NCBI GenBank assembly: GCA_036571765.1 | Contig: BROE01000001.1 | Span: 3,416,457-3,480,456 of the forward strand | Length of the DNA stretch: 64,000 bases | Direction: 5' to 3' | From: Plecoglossus altivelis | Taxonomy: Eukaryota > Chordata > Actinopteri > Osmeriformes > Plecoglossidae | Part shown: positions 33,101 to 46,300 of the stretch, one piece after another | How the letters are laid out: every line of letters begins with the position of its first letter | How positions within the stretch are numbered: position 1 is the first letter of the stretch | Made by a program: the position numbers and the translations under genes | The notes under the pieces: generated by a model | Told to the model about the DNA's origin: nothing | Databases searched by the model: none | Seen by the model: only the letters and a program-made list of their open reading frames with translations

Positions 33101-35236
33101 TGTTGGGGGCCCCTGGGGGCGGCTCGGTGCAGACAACATACCCACTGCGGGGCCTGTGGGACATAGGAGAGGACGATATGAGTCGAAAAGCAGACGTTTG
33201 TTTCGATCTTCATTTCGAATCACCCACCATTCGTCAAGCCTTGCCCTGTCAACGCTGATAGGTTTTACCAGGTGTTTTCAACAGCAAGCTGGAACAACAA
33301 TCCCACGTACGAACGGCGAGTCATTCCCTACACAGCGGAAGCCGCCATGTGTCCAGGCTGATGTCATGAGAGAGACACCAGATGTTCGTGATGCAGAGGC
33401 CAACACGTGCCGTCTTATCAGCCCCAGTGAGGGAGAGGTCAAAGTCAAAAGCCAATGCCATGTGACAGCGAGGGAACACAGTTAACCACACACACCATCT
33501 GGTTACAGAGGCTGGGAAATGGACATGTCATTGTCACAACTGTCTCACTCCGGGTAGAATGACAAAACGGAGCACTAGTGACTTTAACTATAGCTCTCAA
33601 TAGTTACTGACTCACAACTGTGTCACATTCCGATGGGGACAAAGGTCTCTGTGTTAAGATGCTTAAAAATGCATCAACACCAACCTGACGTAAAAGGTCT
33701 GGGTGCTTTTTCGGCTTAAATTGTAAAGTGTTTACTTTCGCATGCATGAGTCACGCGACACAAAGCAAGGTAATTAGAGGCTAACAAATAGGTCTTGACT
33801 GTAGACAGTTTCCCTTCTAATTGAAATCCACCACTACAGAATCCCAAAGGAGCACTAGTGGTTTTAAAGCGTATATGAATAATATATGTCAAAGGAATAA
33901 GGTCAAGTCTAGGTCTTCTAAATTAGCAGCAAATCCATGATTCAACACTAAGATGTGTCTGACCCTGACTGTGGTGGTCGACATTCTGACAGGAATGTAG
34001 GAGAAGTGGCCCATGTGACTCCCTAAAAAGCAGTAGGAGTCATTCACAGAGCTGGACTGCACTCCATCAAGTGTCATTTTAAATCCAGGAGGTGGGTCTA
34101 TCGCTCGGGCAACGGTGCTCCGCCTCTAACGTACCGAATCTGCATATCAAGGAGTGGGCATGCCTGGCAACCACAGGATATGGATGAAGCTGTCATTCTC
34201 CGACTGTGCAAAGATCGAAAACCTTACTCATTACATTACACCATCCTCAAGCTAATTTCTGACACATGCATCAACGTGGCTGTCCAGGCTAGCAATGTCT
34301 CAAAGTTCAACACATGAAAATGAACTAGATCTCTATTAAATTAACAGGTGTGAGACGAGGTCTTTACAACAGCGAACATGAAGTTACATGGGGTACATTT
34401 CTTGTTTACTCTTGATCTGTCAAGTATGTCAACTAAAAGTAGGCCAGGCTCAAATCCCACGCATTTCTTAGTTTAATCCAGTAACATCATGTGTTTGGGG
34501 TCAAATTACTGTGACCTCATGACTCACTTGAGCTCGCTTCTTTCAATCTCCTAACATTGTCATGGACGTATCGCACCAGATGAACTCACTTTACCATATA
34601 GTCACATCCCGCTCATGACCAACAACTGTAGCTAGTAGCTAGTAGCTAGCTAGCTAGCTAACAGGTTTACAGAACTCCGAGTCAATCAGCTTGAGTGACA
34701 TGGTGCGTGGATAGGATCAAATGTAGGCTAATCCAGTGCCAGGGCAGAGGAAAGTCAAATCTTTCTTTATCCTGTCATTTGTCATGAGAGATTCTGTTTT
34801 CCAGTGCCACTTGGATAAATAAGCACATTTAGACAAACATCAATCAAGCTAGCTGAGTTGAAATTCACCAGCTACTAGCTACCTAGCCAATGCTAATCGA
34901 AGTAGCTACAGTATACAAGTGTTTGGTTCACAGTAGGGAACAATGTGTGTAATTAAAAGCTGAAAGACAGCTAAGTGCAGCCAACTACCTCTACGTAACC
35001 ATAATTGTTATTATTGTGGCAGCAGTACACGAGCCAAGTCACGTTAAACGGTGTTGTTTCCTCCCAAACAATGCGCCTAGTTCTTGAATCTTGTTTGGTA
35101 TGTGATATTTCTCGCTGTTAGCAAGCTGGCAAGACCAATTTAGCCACATTAAAATGATATATGTCATGCAAACTTACCAAAACAGTGCAGATACAATGAA
35201 GCACACTGACACCACTAGCCACAGTCTCTTCTTCAT
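27181..35236 (-). CDS. suco: SUCO, SUN-domain ossification factor, 3' end missing in gap
   Basis: Nineteen exons join in phase to 911 codons: 35178-35236, 33045-33153, 32767-32892, 32389-32618, 32156-32233, 31894-32029, 31630-31747, 31381-31505, 31209-31276, 31003-31110, 30766-30871, 30354-30374, 29876-29931, 29003-29085, 28830-28895, 28658-28720, 28426-28507 and the open exon 27181-28279 form the chain I can place; one further human boundary may be merged. The N-terminus MKKRLWLVVSVCFIVSALFW is a signal peptide. The SUN-like region has NNYASVECGAKVLGANPEAK, ELFSSTPKDFLVSISDR and [20 protein letters not shown]. A long acidic, proline-rich tail reaches SSEFYAEQHN at the gap. The coiled coil and transmembrane exons known from human SUCO are absent. 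SUCO-type proteins act in the rough ER and promote collagen output in bone. Confidence 0.93.
28561..28609. repeat. (CA)n microsatellite
   Basis: CA repeat with two TACA interruptions, within a suco intron. Confidence 0.95.
30354..30374 (-). other. 21-nt microexon of suco
   Basis: Seven codons (MFAKYIK) flanked by CAG and GTTAGC. It fills the gap between ...LYAKYVK and VELLSHFG, where human SUCO reads FIKYIK-like sequence. Both phases are zero, so skipping would keep the frame. Confidence 0.85.
32450..32525. repeat. Coding minisatellite in suco
   Basis: About four 21-bp units of GGGGGAGGTCAGAG type. On the minus strand they encode PPPPSDL-like heptads. The period keeps the frame. Confidence 0.8.
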
Positions 35237-37336
35237 CCTCCAGCTGGGACAAACATTCTCGCCGTCGATGTGAAAAATATTCAGTCTGTCGCTGAATGAT
35301 AAGCCTCTTTTTCTTGTAGATGTCTAAATGTCTAACTTTATCTATGAGCCCCACTATTTCCTCACCTCTCACCAAGACATTGTTGACAGTGTTTAACGGT
35401 TCAACCTGATTCCGGGTACGGTTGTCAAATCGCCACCCAACCTGCTGGCGGTTATTACGTGTTCCTGTTCCGTCCAATGACAATGCAGTAAAACTGTTGC
35501 GCAGATACACCAAGATACAGCATGAAAGACTGTTCAGAAATGTGTCCTGGACTTTCGGATTCAACACGTGTTGTGTAATAACAATACCAGAGTACGAACA
35601 CAATTATTACATTCATACATAATATGTAGCACTTCATCATTTAAAGGAAACGAAATAATTTTTGAATTCATTTGGGTTCCTGCCGTTGATATTGGTCAAA
35701 AATACAGTAAGTGACAAATCATTAGCCCCATCTCCTGGTTGAAATGTGCAGTGCCAGTTTGAGTGAGAAAGTACTCGATGTGCCTATGACAAGAAAAAAT
35801 ATCAAGAGAAATCATGAACAAAGACTGAGGGAGAGTAAATAAAGTTTATTTGAGAGAGATACAGATACACAGCAAGTTACAACTGATTAATTTCCCCCAA
35901 TTCAAAGTAATATCTATGACCTCCTTAGACAATCTCATCATATAACTAGGAAACATGTATGTTGCATGACACTGTATGACTCTTTCTATAGTTAGCTTTG
36001 GCAATACGTATCCATGCCATTAAGGCAGTCTAATTTAGAGAAGAGAGTGTATCAATAGAGACATAGAGAACAATAAGCACTAGATCTTAGTGAGGTCATT
36101 ATAGTCGATAGTTATACCTCCTTATTAATATCTACATACAGCAGAACAGTGTTTCAATAGAGGACAGGCTCACATACACATGAACAAACTGACAGAGAGC
36201 ACTTTACACTGACGAAACCACCTTAAGCTCAGACACATAGGCTGACTGGACCCATAGCTCAGAAGTGGTGGGAGGGCAGGGAGGTTATATATGGGAAAGA
36301 AATGGCTTGTGATATGCATCCAACCTGAGGAAAAAGCTATGCGGACTTCTTACAACGTTTCTCACACAAAGAGTCATTCGTATCCTGCCATGTTAGCGGC
36401 AAGATCCCAACTCTCCTTCTCTTGCGGTGGCCGGAGCACTTCTGTCCAGTTAGCGAGTGTGAGGGTGAGCTTAAGAGCGAGAGATTTGCAACTTGACCAG
36501 TGACACAACACAGGCATCCACGTATGAGAGAAATGCATCGTGAAATGCATTTGCAATGCATTTCTTCTTAAAGACATACTGAAGGTGCGTCCCAGTCTTG
36601 TTATGTGCATATGGCTGTTACTACACACTGAAACTCACAAAAATCCAACATCAAATTACTCTCAAGGGTCATGATTTATTAACAGCTTTGACCATGAAAA
36701 GAAATACAATAGAAACGTCAACAACGTGCAGACAGACAATACATGCACATGTGTCAGCACACCCTCACCCATACACATATCATATATATGTATAATTATA
36801 CTGTATATATTACACACACACGCGCCCACCAACACACACATTCTAACACAAACCTTTCATTGCTAATTAAACATCAAGTCAATAACACACATATGGGGCG
36901 TTGTATAATATATGTAATATACTAAAACAAACGTTGCCTACTTATAGGCAAATTAGTCACCCCCCCCCCACACACACACACACAGACACACGCACAGACA
37001 CACGCACAGACACACACACACAAACATGCAATAGAAGCAGCCTATGTGCCATGCTGCATTTAGGAATAGGGTAGGGCAGTGCCACTGCTGAGAGATATCA
37101 TGAGGAAGCAGGTTGGGTCACAGTTGGTGTGGAGGGGGGGAGGGGGGCAGGAGACGATGGCGGGGGCAGGGCTGGTACTCAGAACTGGATTTGCTAAGCA
37201 ATCCTGGGTCACAGGCGAGCACAAGCGCACATATAGATACACCACAAGACAAGCACCATACTGTACATAGACACGGGGACGTCATCACCTAGCCGAGAGG
37301 GGGCGACAGTGGTCTGGGGGCAAAGGGGCTCAGTGA
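35237..37336. other. suco 5' flank and dnm3 3' UTR region
   Basis: The two genes run in the same direction, so this stretch should hold the dnm3 3' UTR (right part) and the suco promoter (left part). There is a CA-rich tract at 36745-37022. TTTATT on the plus strand near 36672 is a possible reverse-strand AATAAA for dnm3. No other gene is seen. Confidence 0.5.
36960..37022. repeat. Poly-C and (CA)n tract
   Basis: A C homopolymer runs into CACA/CAGACA repeats, in the presumed dnm3 3' UTR. Confidence 0.9.
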
Positions 37337-40300
37337 CTACATTAAGGGACTAGGGGGTAGAATATTTTCGATATGGCGGGGGGGGGGGGGGACGTGGTGA
37401 AGGGACAGAGAGTCGAGGAACCACAAGAAGATCCCATTGGTGATTACGGGGGACTGCGGGAGGGGGGGTCGCCGACTGAGGGGGGAGGATGAGCAGCAGT
37501 TTAGACAAACAAACAAGGAGGGGCAGAGAAGGAGCGGAGGAGAGGTGACGGATGGTGGGGGGGGGGAAGAAAAAGAGGTGGTTAGCATTCATAGAGAGCC
37601 AAGAATAATACGCTGTAAATGAAGAGTTATTAGAGACCGAGAGAGACAAAGGGAGCGACGGAGAAAAAGAGAACCTATTTTGGACGGTCTAAGCGGTTTT
37701 GCGCAAAGACTTTACCAGATGTTCTCGTTTCGTCTGAACGTAGAACAGTGTGCGCCTTAACCATTCTGCGTGTCCATCTGGTAAGGACTCACCTGGGGAT
37801 GCTGGGAGGGGCACGGTTGGGGCGGCTGGGAACCTGGGGGCTGTCAGCACTGTTGTTGAAGGGGCCCAGGGGTCCTGGGCGGTTGGGAGGAAGCGGGGCC
37901 CCTCGAGCGGCGGGACGCTGTCCTGACGACATCCTCCTCGGGGCGGTTGGGCTGGCTGGGGGCGACCTGGAGAAGGAGACGGGGAGTTTTCACTTCTTTA
38001 GTGAATTTCCCTTCTGAAACAGTACAGATACGGTGGATGGAAGAAGCGCCCCCTGTGGACATGAGAGTGATCAGGCTTACTTGCGGCCGCCAGCTGAGGC
38101 ACACCAGGAGTTGTCCACGGGCGGGGGCAGCGGCGTGGAGATGGTGGTGGTGGAGATATCTCCTATGATGGCCAGGGCCTCCTTCAGGGAATGGTGGGTT
38201 CGCAGGACCTCATCCCTCCTCTGAGCCGTCTCCTGGGACTCATCCATCAGGGCATTCTGGTCCCCGGCCGAGTACAGCTGGGCCAGCAGCTCTGCATTTA
38301 TGAAGTCCTTCACCTAGTGGTGGAGGGGGTATTGCAACCGCTGAAAAAGTGCTTTGCTACATGTTTAATACCGCCTGGTTCGTCTTCCTGTTTTACCTCT
38401 TCCTGTAACCCAACATATGCTGTGTATATCAGTGTTCATGTCATTTGCGTGATAACAATATGTCTGACATGATGACACCAACACCACCATAGCCACTCAC
38501 ATTAATGATCATGAGGTGCATAATGGTCTTGGGCATGAGGTCACGAATGCACTTGTTGACGATGGCCATGTAGGAGTCCACCAGATTACGGATGGTCTCC
38601 ACCTTCCGCTCCAGCTGAGGGTCCATGGAGAAGTTCTCGGTGGTGGTGGTGCTCTCTGTGTCCACCTGTGTGGGGGAGGAAGAGAGGGAGAGACACAACG
38701 CTGAGGTCACAGTGGATAGGGAGGGCAGGATGAAGAAGGAGCCAATGGGACCGGATACTAAGGTAAGAAAGATTCCAACATGGTGGGTTTCACGCTGGAA
38801 GGGGTCCCATCCCCCATCCACCACAGGGACCACCCAAGAGCTTCGAAAATTAAAGTGAGCAATGTGTATGTAATATCTAGCAGGAAAAGAGAAAGATGGA
38901 CAGGGAGTGGCAGTAGGTGACATCTTTTGATGATGTAAACAGAAGTGATAAGGACTTACGGTGGCAATTTTCTCGGGGTAAACTCCCGCACGCAGGAGGG
39001 AGGACTTCCAGCTGTCGACCTCATCCTGTGTATCACAGGCCAACTCCAAGGAGCGATTGTCCTTGTACACGTTCCTGAGCAACCCCCGCACAAACAACAG
39101 TGTCAAACTACCTTCAAGTCACTCGAACGGACACCTATGGTTGTTTAGAATGTCTGCACTCACAGACATGTACAGATCAACCACAAGCAGAAGTGGTTTC
39201 TGTCTCCCTCTACTGTTTACAATGAATACGATAGTTGACAGAAATGAGTGACGTGAGTAATGGTGGAGATAGCAGTGGTTGCTACAACACTACTACAGTA
39301 AGTTGTGTGTGGTATACACTTAGCGTTGTAGACGTGGTTGTATACAATGAAATGAGGTTAGGTCAGTTTAACTAACCTCGACTCAGTGTTGAAAATGCAA
39401 AAGATGTGCTTGCTGGACATGAAGCTTTTCTCAATGTCGCGAACCTTCAGGTTGTCCAGGGGCAGCATGTATTTCTTCTCTTTCTCCTAAGAGCCAGAGA
39501 GAGAGAGAGAGAGAGAGAGAGTGGCCAAGAAGCATAAGGAGGGGCACTGGGTTGTAAGGTAAAACATTCTCCGGATAGAACATATTCAAATTGCTAGCCA
39601 TGATTTTAACCATGAGCTAGAGCTTTGTTGGTTTGTTTACAAGAGCGCTGGCATGACGATGAAGGGAAACAAATATCGATAAATAGGGGAACACATATAG
39701 GGGACGAGGGGGAGCAAGGAGGGGAAGACGGGAGGAGGAATGAGGGGAGGAACGAGAGTGGGAGGTAGACGGAGGGTGGGTAAGGGAGGGGGAGGGGGGT
39801 TGAGTGGAAAGAGAGAGATCCCACATGTGGAAGTCATTACTGTGTGGGTCAAGACATAGTCGTTGGCCACGGTGCGTTAGTAAGAAGGAGGGGGGGGGGA
39901 GGAGCAGGGGGAAACGTTCAGGGTGAGGAAAGGGGAACCACAGATGTCCAGAGACTGAAGAGGTATGTATAAAACCGGCTCTGAGTGCAGCAACAAAGGG
40001 GTTTGCTCATACGGCGCTGCGAACGCATGACAGATTTGAAGTGCGTCTGCAAGGAGTTGAAGAGGGGAATACATTTTTTTTTAAAATCTTGTCTCCATCT
40101 CTCCATCCCACCTTCCATCTCTCTTCACGCTCTCTCTCTCTCTCTTTCTCTCTTTTATCCCTCCCCCTCTTTATTTCTTCAATATTTTTTCTTTCCATTC
40201 CAGAGGGGCCCACTTCCTGCCTGATTTTTGGGAGAGAGCGCGAGCGAGGAGCGAGAGAGGGAGAGATTAAATGACAGCCTGGCGTTAAGACTCAACATCT

Positions 40301-43300
40301 GGTACTGCTTAACAGCACGCAGACACAGAGAAGCGGGGAGGGAGGGAAGGAACTTATGGAAAGGGAGGCTGGAGAAAGCGAGGGAGCGCTGAAGAAAGGA
40401 ACGCAAGATGGATTTGCAAAAGTGGTGCTCCTATCCTCCGATCATCTCTGCTCAGATGTCCCTGAAGAGCTTTGGTAGCCTCGCTAGGATCAGAAACAAA
40501 GGGATGGGGAGAAAGAAGAAGTAACGTTGGAGACCTTTTTGGGTTCTGTTCCCCCATGGGGTCACTTCATCCCATATATGGTCACGTGTCCCTCCCTCTT
40601 CCTCTCTCTCACTCTTTCCCTCCTCTCTCTCGCTCCTTCGCTCGCTCTCTCTCTCTCTCGCTTTCCCTCTCTTTTGTAATCCCCCCTCCCTGAACGTGCA
40701 GCCAGTCTGTCCCGGTCGTCTGAGCGAATGTGCCACGTCAAAGCTGGATACTCTGCATGGCCGGCCTGACCAGAGAGGAGCGCAAGGGGAGCAGGACCCG
40801 AATCAACAAACAAATAAACAAGCAAAAACACGGAGAAGCACCGAGGCCGCCGAAAGGGACAAACAAAAATCCGTTTGGGGGGGGTGGGGGGAGGGGGGCT
40901 GATGAGAGGGAGATTCCAACTCCTTGATGCCAAAATGGAGAAGGAGAAGAAAGAAAGGAGGGTGCTGACTGCAGCCCTGTGCGCCACCTTCCTCAGGAAC
41001 GGTCCCAGCCGGGCCTGACTCCCACCGACTCCGGCTTCGTCCACCCAGTGTTCAGACTACCTGTTCATTGTCATACTAGTGTACAGTAGTCTGCACATTG
41101 GTTAGACTGAGCATGGAAGCTCTTCTCTCTGGGGCTGCTCTGTGAAGGGCTCACAGATGGTTTGATGTGTGGTCACTAGTTCTTTGAAATGTTTCACCGT
41201 GTCTATTTTGGTTTTCAGCGGTCTTCAAGCAATCTCTCTCAACATCTCTATCCATATCTCATAATGATGTAAATTCACACACATTACAAAAGTATTTTGT
41301 GGAATAAACGTGTATATCTCCAACTGTAAACGCTGACTGTAGACTTTGAAATTGCTGTGGAAAAAAAGCGTGTTTTGTTTAATTGAAATCCTGTGTGCTT
41401 GAAAAAGTATTGTAAAAGTAACCTTGTAAAATGTATTGTGCAACAGCGACGTGCGCGTGTTGGTCTGGAGCTGTGATAAAGATGTGGTGGTCTACCATGG
41501 AGAGGGAGGAGTAACAGACAAGCAGCCAATCAATCAACTTTAGTTTCAGCTAATCAGATGCTTCTAGTGTGAGCTTTTGCTTGTCTGTGAAAACACAGGA
41601 AATATGGAGAAAATGGGGATAGTGTCCAACATCAAAGCCCAACACAAGGCAGGATGATAGTTTACAATCAGTGTAGGAAAAACATCTATTACAAAGTGTA
41701 AACTGAGCTGACTAAATGTTTGGGGGTGTTTGGCAAAGTTCTGTCTAGTAACAATCATGATAGTGACAGTAAATTGAAAGACTGTTCGTGGAGTAAATCT
41801 GTAGCAAAAGTTACACTGTTAATCGAATATGTAGTTTTGGGTTCAAATTTTGAGCTATAGTTCATGTAATCCTTAACAAATCAGTGGGGGCTAATCGCTG
41901 TTTGGAAGTGAAAATTTGTGATTTGACTCTTACTTTATTCTGCTTCCATTTGCACCATAAAAAAGAGAGGAACTTGTGGTTCCTTAGTATTCATGAGCGC
42001 GTGTGCGCCTGCGTGTCTCGTCAGTTGGCCTGTGAGCGTGTCCGTTACATTTTGGTCATTTTGTATGCGTGTGTGCACATTCGAATGAGAGTGTGTACAA
42101 GCAGAAATGTTTATGAGGGTATCGAAGATTTACATCAATTGGATGTATCCTTTATCCTATATATCAATACTATGAGACTATTCTGAATAATTACCACAAA
42201 AAACTGGGATATAGAATTCTTTTGTGTACCGCCTGCATAAGAATATGTAGGGTTGTTGGTGTAGGATTTGGAAAAGTTCCAATTGTGGAAACAGAACCAC
42301 ATTGCCAAACCCCAGGAATGAGAAAAGAGATGTGGAGAGGGGGAAAAATCAAGAAAAGAAGGGAACTTCAGTAGAAGACAGAGTAGAAAGGGAGCACACA
42401 CAAAAACAATCTTACACCAGAATGTGCACAGATTACAATTAACCCATGATTTGTGTGATGTCAACCACTGACCAGCGGCTGACCGGACTGTCTGAGGGAG
42501 TTGCTGTGTGTCTGCCTGTCTACACTTGCTGTGCAGAACTTCCTGGAACCTGTACAGCAGGCACAGACAGGCAGAGAGACACCAGCCCGTCAAGATATAA
42601 TGGACCCAACATCTGACCAATAAAAGAACCAATGTCGCCTCTTTGACAGTTGAAACACCCCAAGACAACCAATCAGGGGACAAGACTGAAAAACTATGAC
42701 TCAGAAGCTAAGCGGGTATGGATGATACGATGCCCAACAGTGAGCGATTGCAATGAATGCTTTGCCTTGGAATTCAAAAACCCATAACCAGCTGCAATCC
42801 ATCAATTTCTGGTCACGTGTCTCCGCAACATATGCCTAACGAGGGCTGGGCGCTTTTCAGTAAACTGTGGGCGGTCCTTACCTCGTCATCTTTGAACCAG
42901 GACAGACTCTCGGCAGTCAGCACAAACCAGTACTCCTTGGCTCCTCCCTTGATGATGCTGATGTTACTGATGGTCAGCCAGCCCTTGCGGATGACCTAGG
43001 ATGTGGGTGCGGGGGTGAGGGATGGGGGAGGTGGGGGATGGAAAAGGGCAAATGTCAGCCGTGAACACAATAGCAGCATCACGCACAGGAGGAGGAGTGT
43101 ACACTGGGGAGAGGAGAGACAGGAGCGTTCCAGTCCACCGGAGTGTTCAGTACCTCGTCAAAACGTTTCAGTCGGGTTCACGAGTCTCGTTGAACACACA
43201 CCGTCGACGGTTAAAAATGTGATGAAGGGTGTGAGACTCCACGTTACTTGTGTGAGTGTGTGTTTTACTGTGAACAAACCAGACCCTAAGCATGTCACTG

Positions 43301-46300
43301 AGTGGCCGTGCGGGCTCACACTGTGCGGACAGCCACAAGCACAAGTCTGGTACGGTGTTAGGTGACCCTGGTGTTAGGTACAGTTCAAATCCAACACACC
43401 CCCGAGAGAAGTGGTAGAAGTTAACAGTGTTACGTGTATCAACCATTTACACACACAAGCCAGTGGCACAGAGTTAGGTGATTCATCGGTTACGTGTTGT
43501 TGGACAGCCCAAGATTCACTAAGGGGGGTTACCAAAAGAAGAGAGGATAGTCAATAATCATCTAATCTAGAACTTTTGGCTAAATCTAGCAGGTAACCCC
43601 CAATGGTCAAAGGGCCTTCATCAGTGGTACAACTTAAACAGGTCTCTTACTATCAGGCCTGAGGCAGGAGGAGAGGAGGCCTAGAACAGGAAGGAAGTAA
43701 GGCATTAAAACACCTGGGGGCAGGGTACCATTATGCACACAATCACCGCGTCTGATACAACCTCCGGATTCAAATCTGTGCCGTACCCAGCTAGCTAAAA
43801 GCTGCAGCGGTTAGGTGAGATCATGTTTGCATTCCTCAACAGAAGCCAGAGATGTGAAAAAAGCTGATCACGCAAATGGCACAACAGAGCACCACCCTAT
43901 GGGCAAAAAGTGTAACTGCAGGCAACCAACCCTGAAGACAATCCCCCCAGTAAGTAATACTTACCACCAGACGCCCACTACAGGGCAGCTCAGAATCTCA
44001 CTAAGGGATTGGGATGAAATGCATGGGGGCATCTTGGTGACATAAAAGGGGTTTAAACAGAGGAAGACGTCTCAACACAGTGATGATGTAAAAGAATAAA
44101 TAAGGTAAAATAAATAAATAAATAAATAAAAACGAACAAACATGAACTGAACAGAAATAACAACAAACAAACTATAGGCACACAAATTGACGCGAGAAGG
44201 GTACAACATGTAAAAAATGAAAAAAAAAACTACAACAAAAAACAAAAAAGTGTGTGTCTCTGTGTGTGTGTCTACAAATAAATGGCAGACCTATACATGG
44301 AAAGCTGCAGTCACCCTATCTGGTTCTGTTTAGTAGCCCTATCTGCTTCTTCGTAGAGTGACCAGGGGCCCTTGGGCCCCCTGAATGGGCGTGCCCTCGC
44401 TCCTCCCCTGAGTGTGAAACAGGAAACATGGCTCACCTGGTTTGTCGCTGAACTCTGCTTGTTGGTCTGGCTGCTCCTCTGCTGGGCACTGAGGAGGAGG
44501 GCATGGGCGAGAGACATTGAGGAAGAGAGGAGATGGGGAACATGGAGAGATGCGTGGCCAGGTAGGCATGGGTGAACGGAATGAGAGACAGAGAGAGTTA
44601 GAGAAAGAGAGAAAGAGTAATCCGTGGAAAAGAGGTCAAGCAAATGAAAAATGTCTATACAATATGAATGTGTGTTTCTAAATAGCCGATGCGATTTTCG
44701 CTACCTCCTATGTGGTTCTACTGCACTTTGCATAAGTGAACAATGAGTACGTTATGATGAGTACCATACTGGAAAGCCATTAGACATTTACTTAGCAAAG
44801 CCAATGAAGTCTTCATGGTTGGTGTTGATGTAGGAGAGCTGGACATCAATCAGCAATAAAACCTTTCATGGAAAGGACACACAGAAACACTTTTAAGTGG
44901 TTCATATATTTACAGTCCACAAGAGAGTGCGTGAATGCTTAAGCGTGTGTGCAAGTGTGTATGAGCGTGTGTGTGTTACCTGGTCCTTGGCCCTGCTCTC
45001 TCTGTCTCGGATGTGAGAGGTCACAATTCTCTCGGTTTCCTCACGCAGTCTGGGGAAAGACTCCAGCTGAAAAGCAACCAAAAGAAACAGTTGGTGTGTG
45101 TGTCACTTCTCACCAATCTGCAACAAACCATCCATCCAGTCACCAGAAATAAAAAAGACCTCTTGAAAAACACCAAATGATGCTATGTTTCATATCATTT
45201 AACATTTGTTATTACGGTTATATTCTATATTATATTCTACATTTATTGGGTTGTCTATTGGATTGTGTAACAACGTGGTTACCTTGATGGTGCACTGGCG
45301 AACAGTGTTGATGAGCTCCTGAATGACCATGTCTACACACTGGATGCAGGGCTTCTTCAGTTTCACTATCTGCTTCTTCACTATGGCCTCAAAGGCCATG
45401 TCTGGAGTGAACAGGCCAGTCCTGGAGAATCAGGGAAGAGGACTGCAGTGAAGACAAGATGGCCGACACTGGGGAAGGGAAGTGTGTGGGTGTGTGGATA
45501 TGGATGCTACTGCCAGTAAACACCCACCTGATACCGTGGATGTTCTTAATTGCGTAACTTATTTCACGACGCATCTCTTTCTCGTCACACTCCATCTGAG
45601 AGGTAGAGAGAGAGGGGGAGAGTGAGCGAGAGGAGAGAGGACGAGAAAGACAGCGAGAAACAGGAGAAGAAGAGAAAGCGGAAAGAGAGGAAATTACATA
45701 GAGATAAGAGAAAGAGGGAGCCAAAGAGTGAGACCCTTTTGAGTGAGAGAAAGACTTAGAAGAGAGTGAGACAAGAGAGATCAAGTGCTGTGAGGGAATC
45801 ACCTTGACCAGCTCGAAGGGGAAGCGTTCGTGAAAGATGCGGTTGATCTTGGCTCCACCAGACAGCTCCACCGTGTCCACCTGGTCCCCTGAGCCCTCGA
45901 TCCTCTTCTCAAAGTCTACGGAGAACTGCTGCACCATCCTGCAGCGGCACACAGGCAGAGACGGCCCAGCAAAGTGAGTCCAGTTTCTGGGTACTTGGCT
46001 CTGGATGAATGCCTGAGGGGGGCCTACTCACTGCAGGAGGGCCTTGGTCTTGCGTGAGGGGTCGTCTGGGCGGAAGTGGCGGTATTCCTCGGCCTCCTTG
46101 TCCAGAGCCAGCAGCTGGGTCTGCAGCTTGCTGCGGAACGCTGGCAGGGTGTCTCGGATGTGGTTGGTCAGTTGCTACGGAAGGGCCACACGCACCAGCA
46201 AAATACATCAATTTGACATTGCTAAGCAGATTAAGGGTAAGGAAGGGTTAGAGTTTTTGTTGCATTGAAAAGTTGCATTATCCTAAGGGCGGGAGGGTAT

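Noticed and set aside
35118..35640. A 161-aa minus-strand frame overlapping the suco start
   Set aside because: It is out of frame with the signal peptide and its upstream part lies in the suco 5' flank. The frame starting at 35236 gives the family N-terminus.
40452..41044. 160-aa minus-strand frame rich in RERERER
   Set aside because: It is a purine-rich intron tract translated by chance, with no conserved motif, and it overlaps the mir-199 region.
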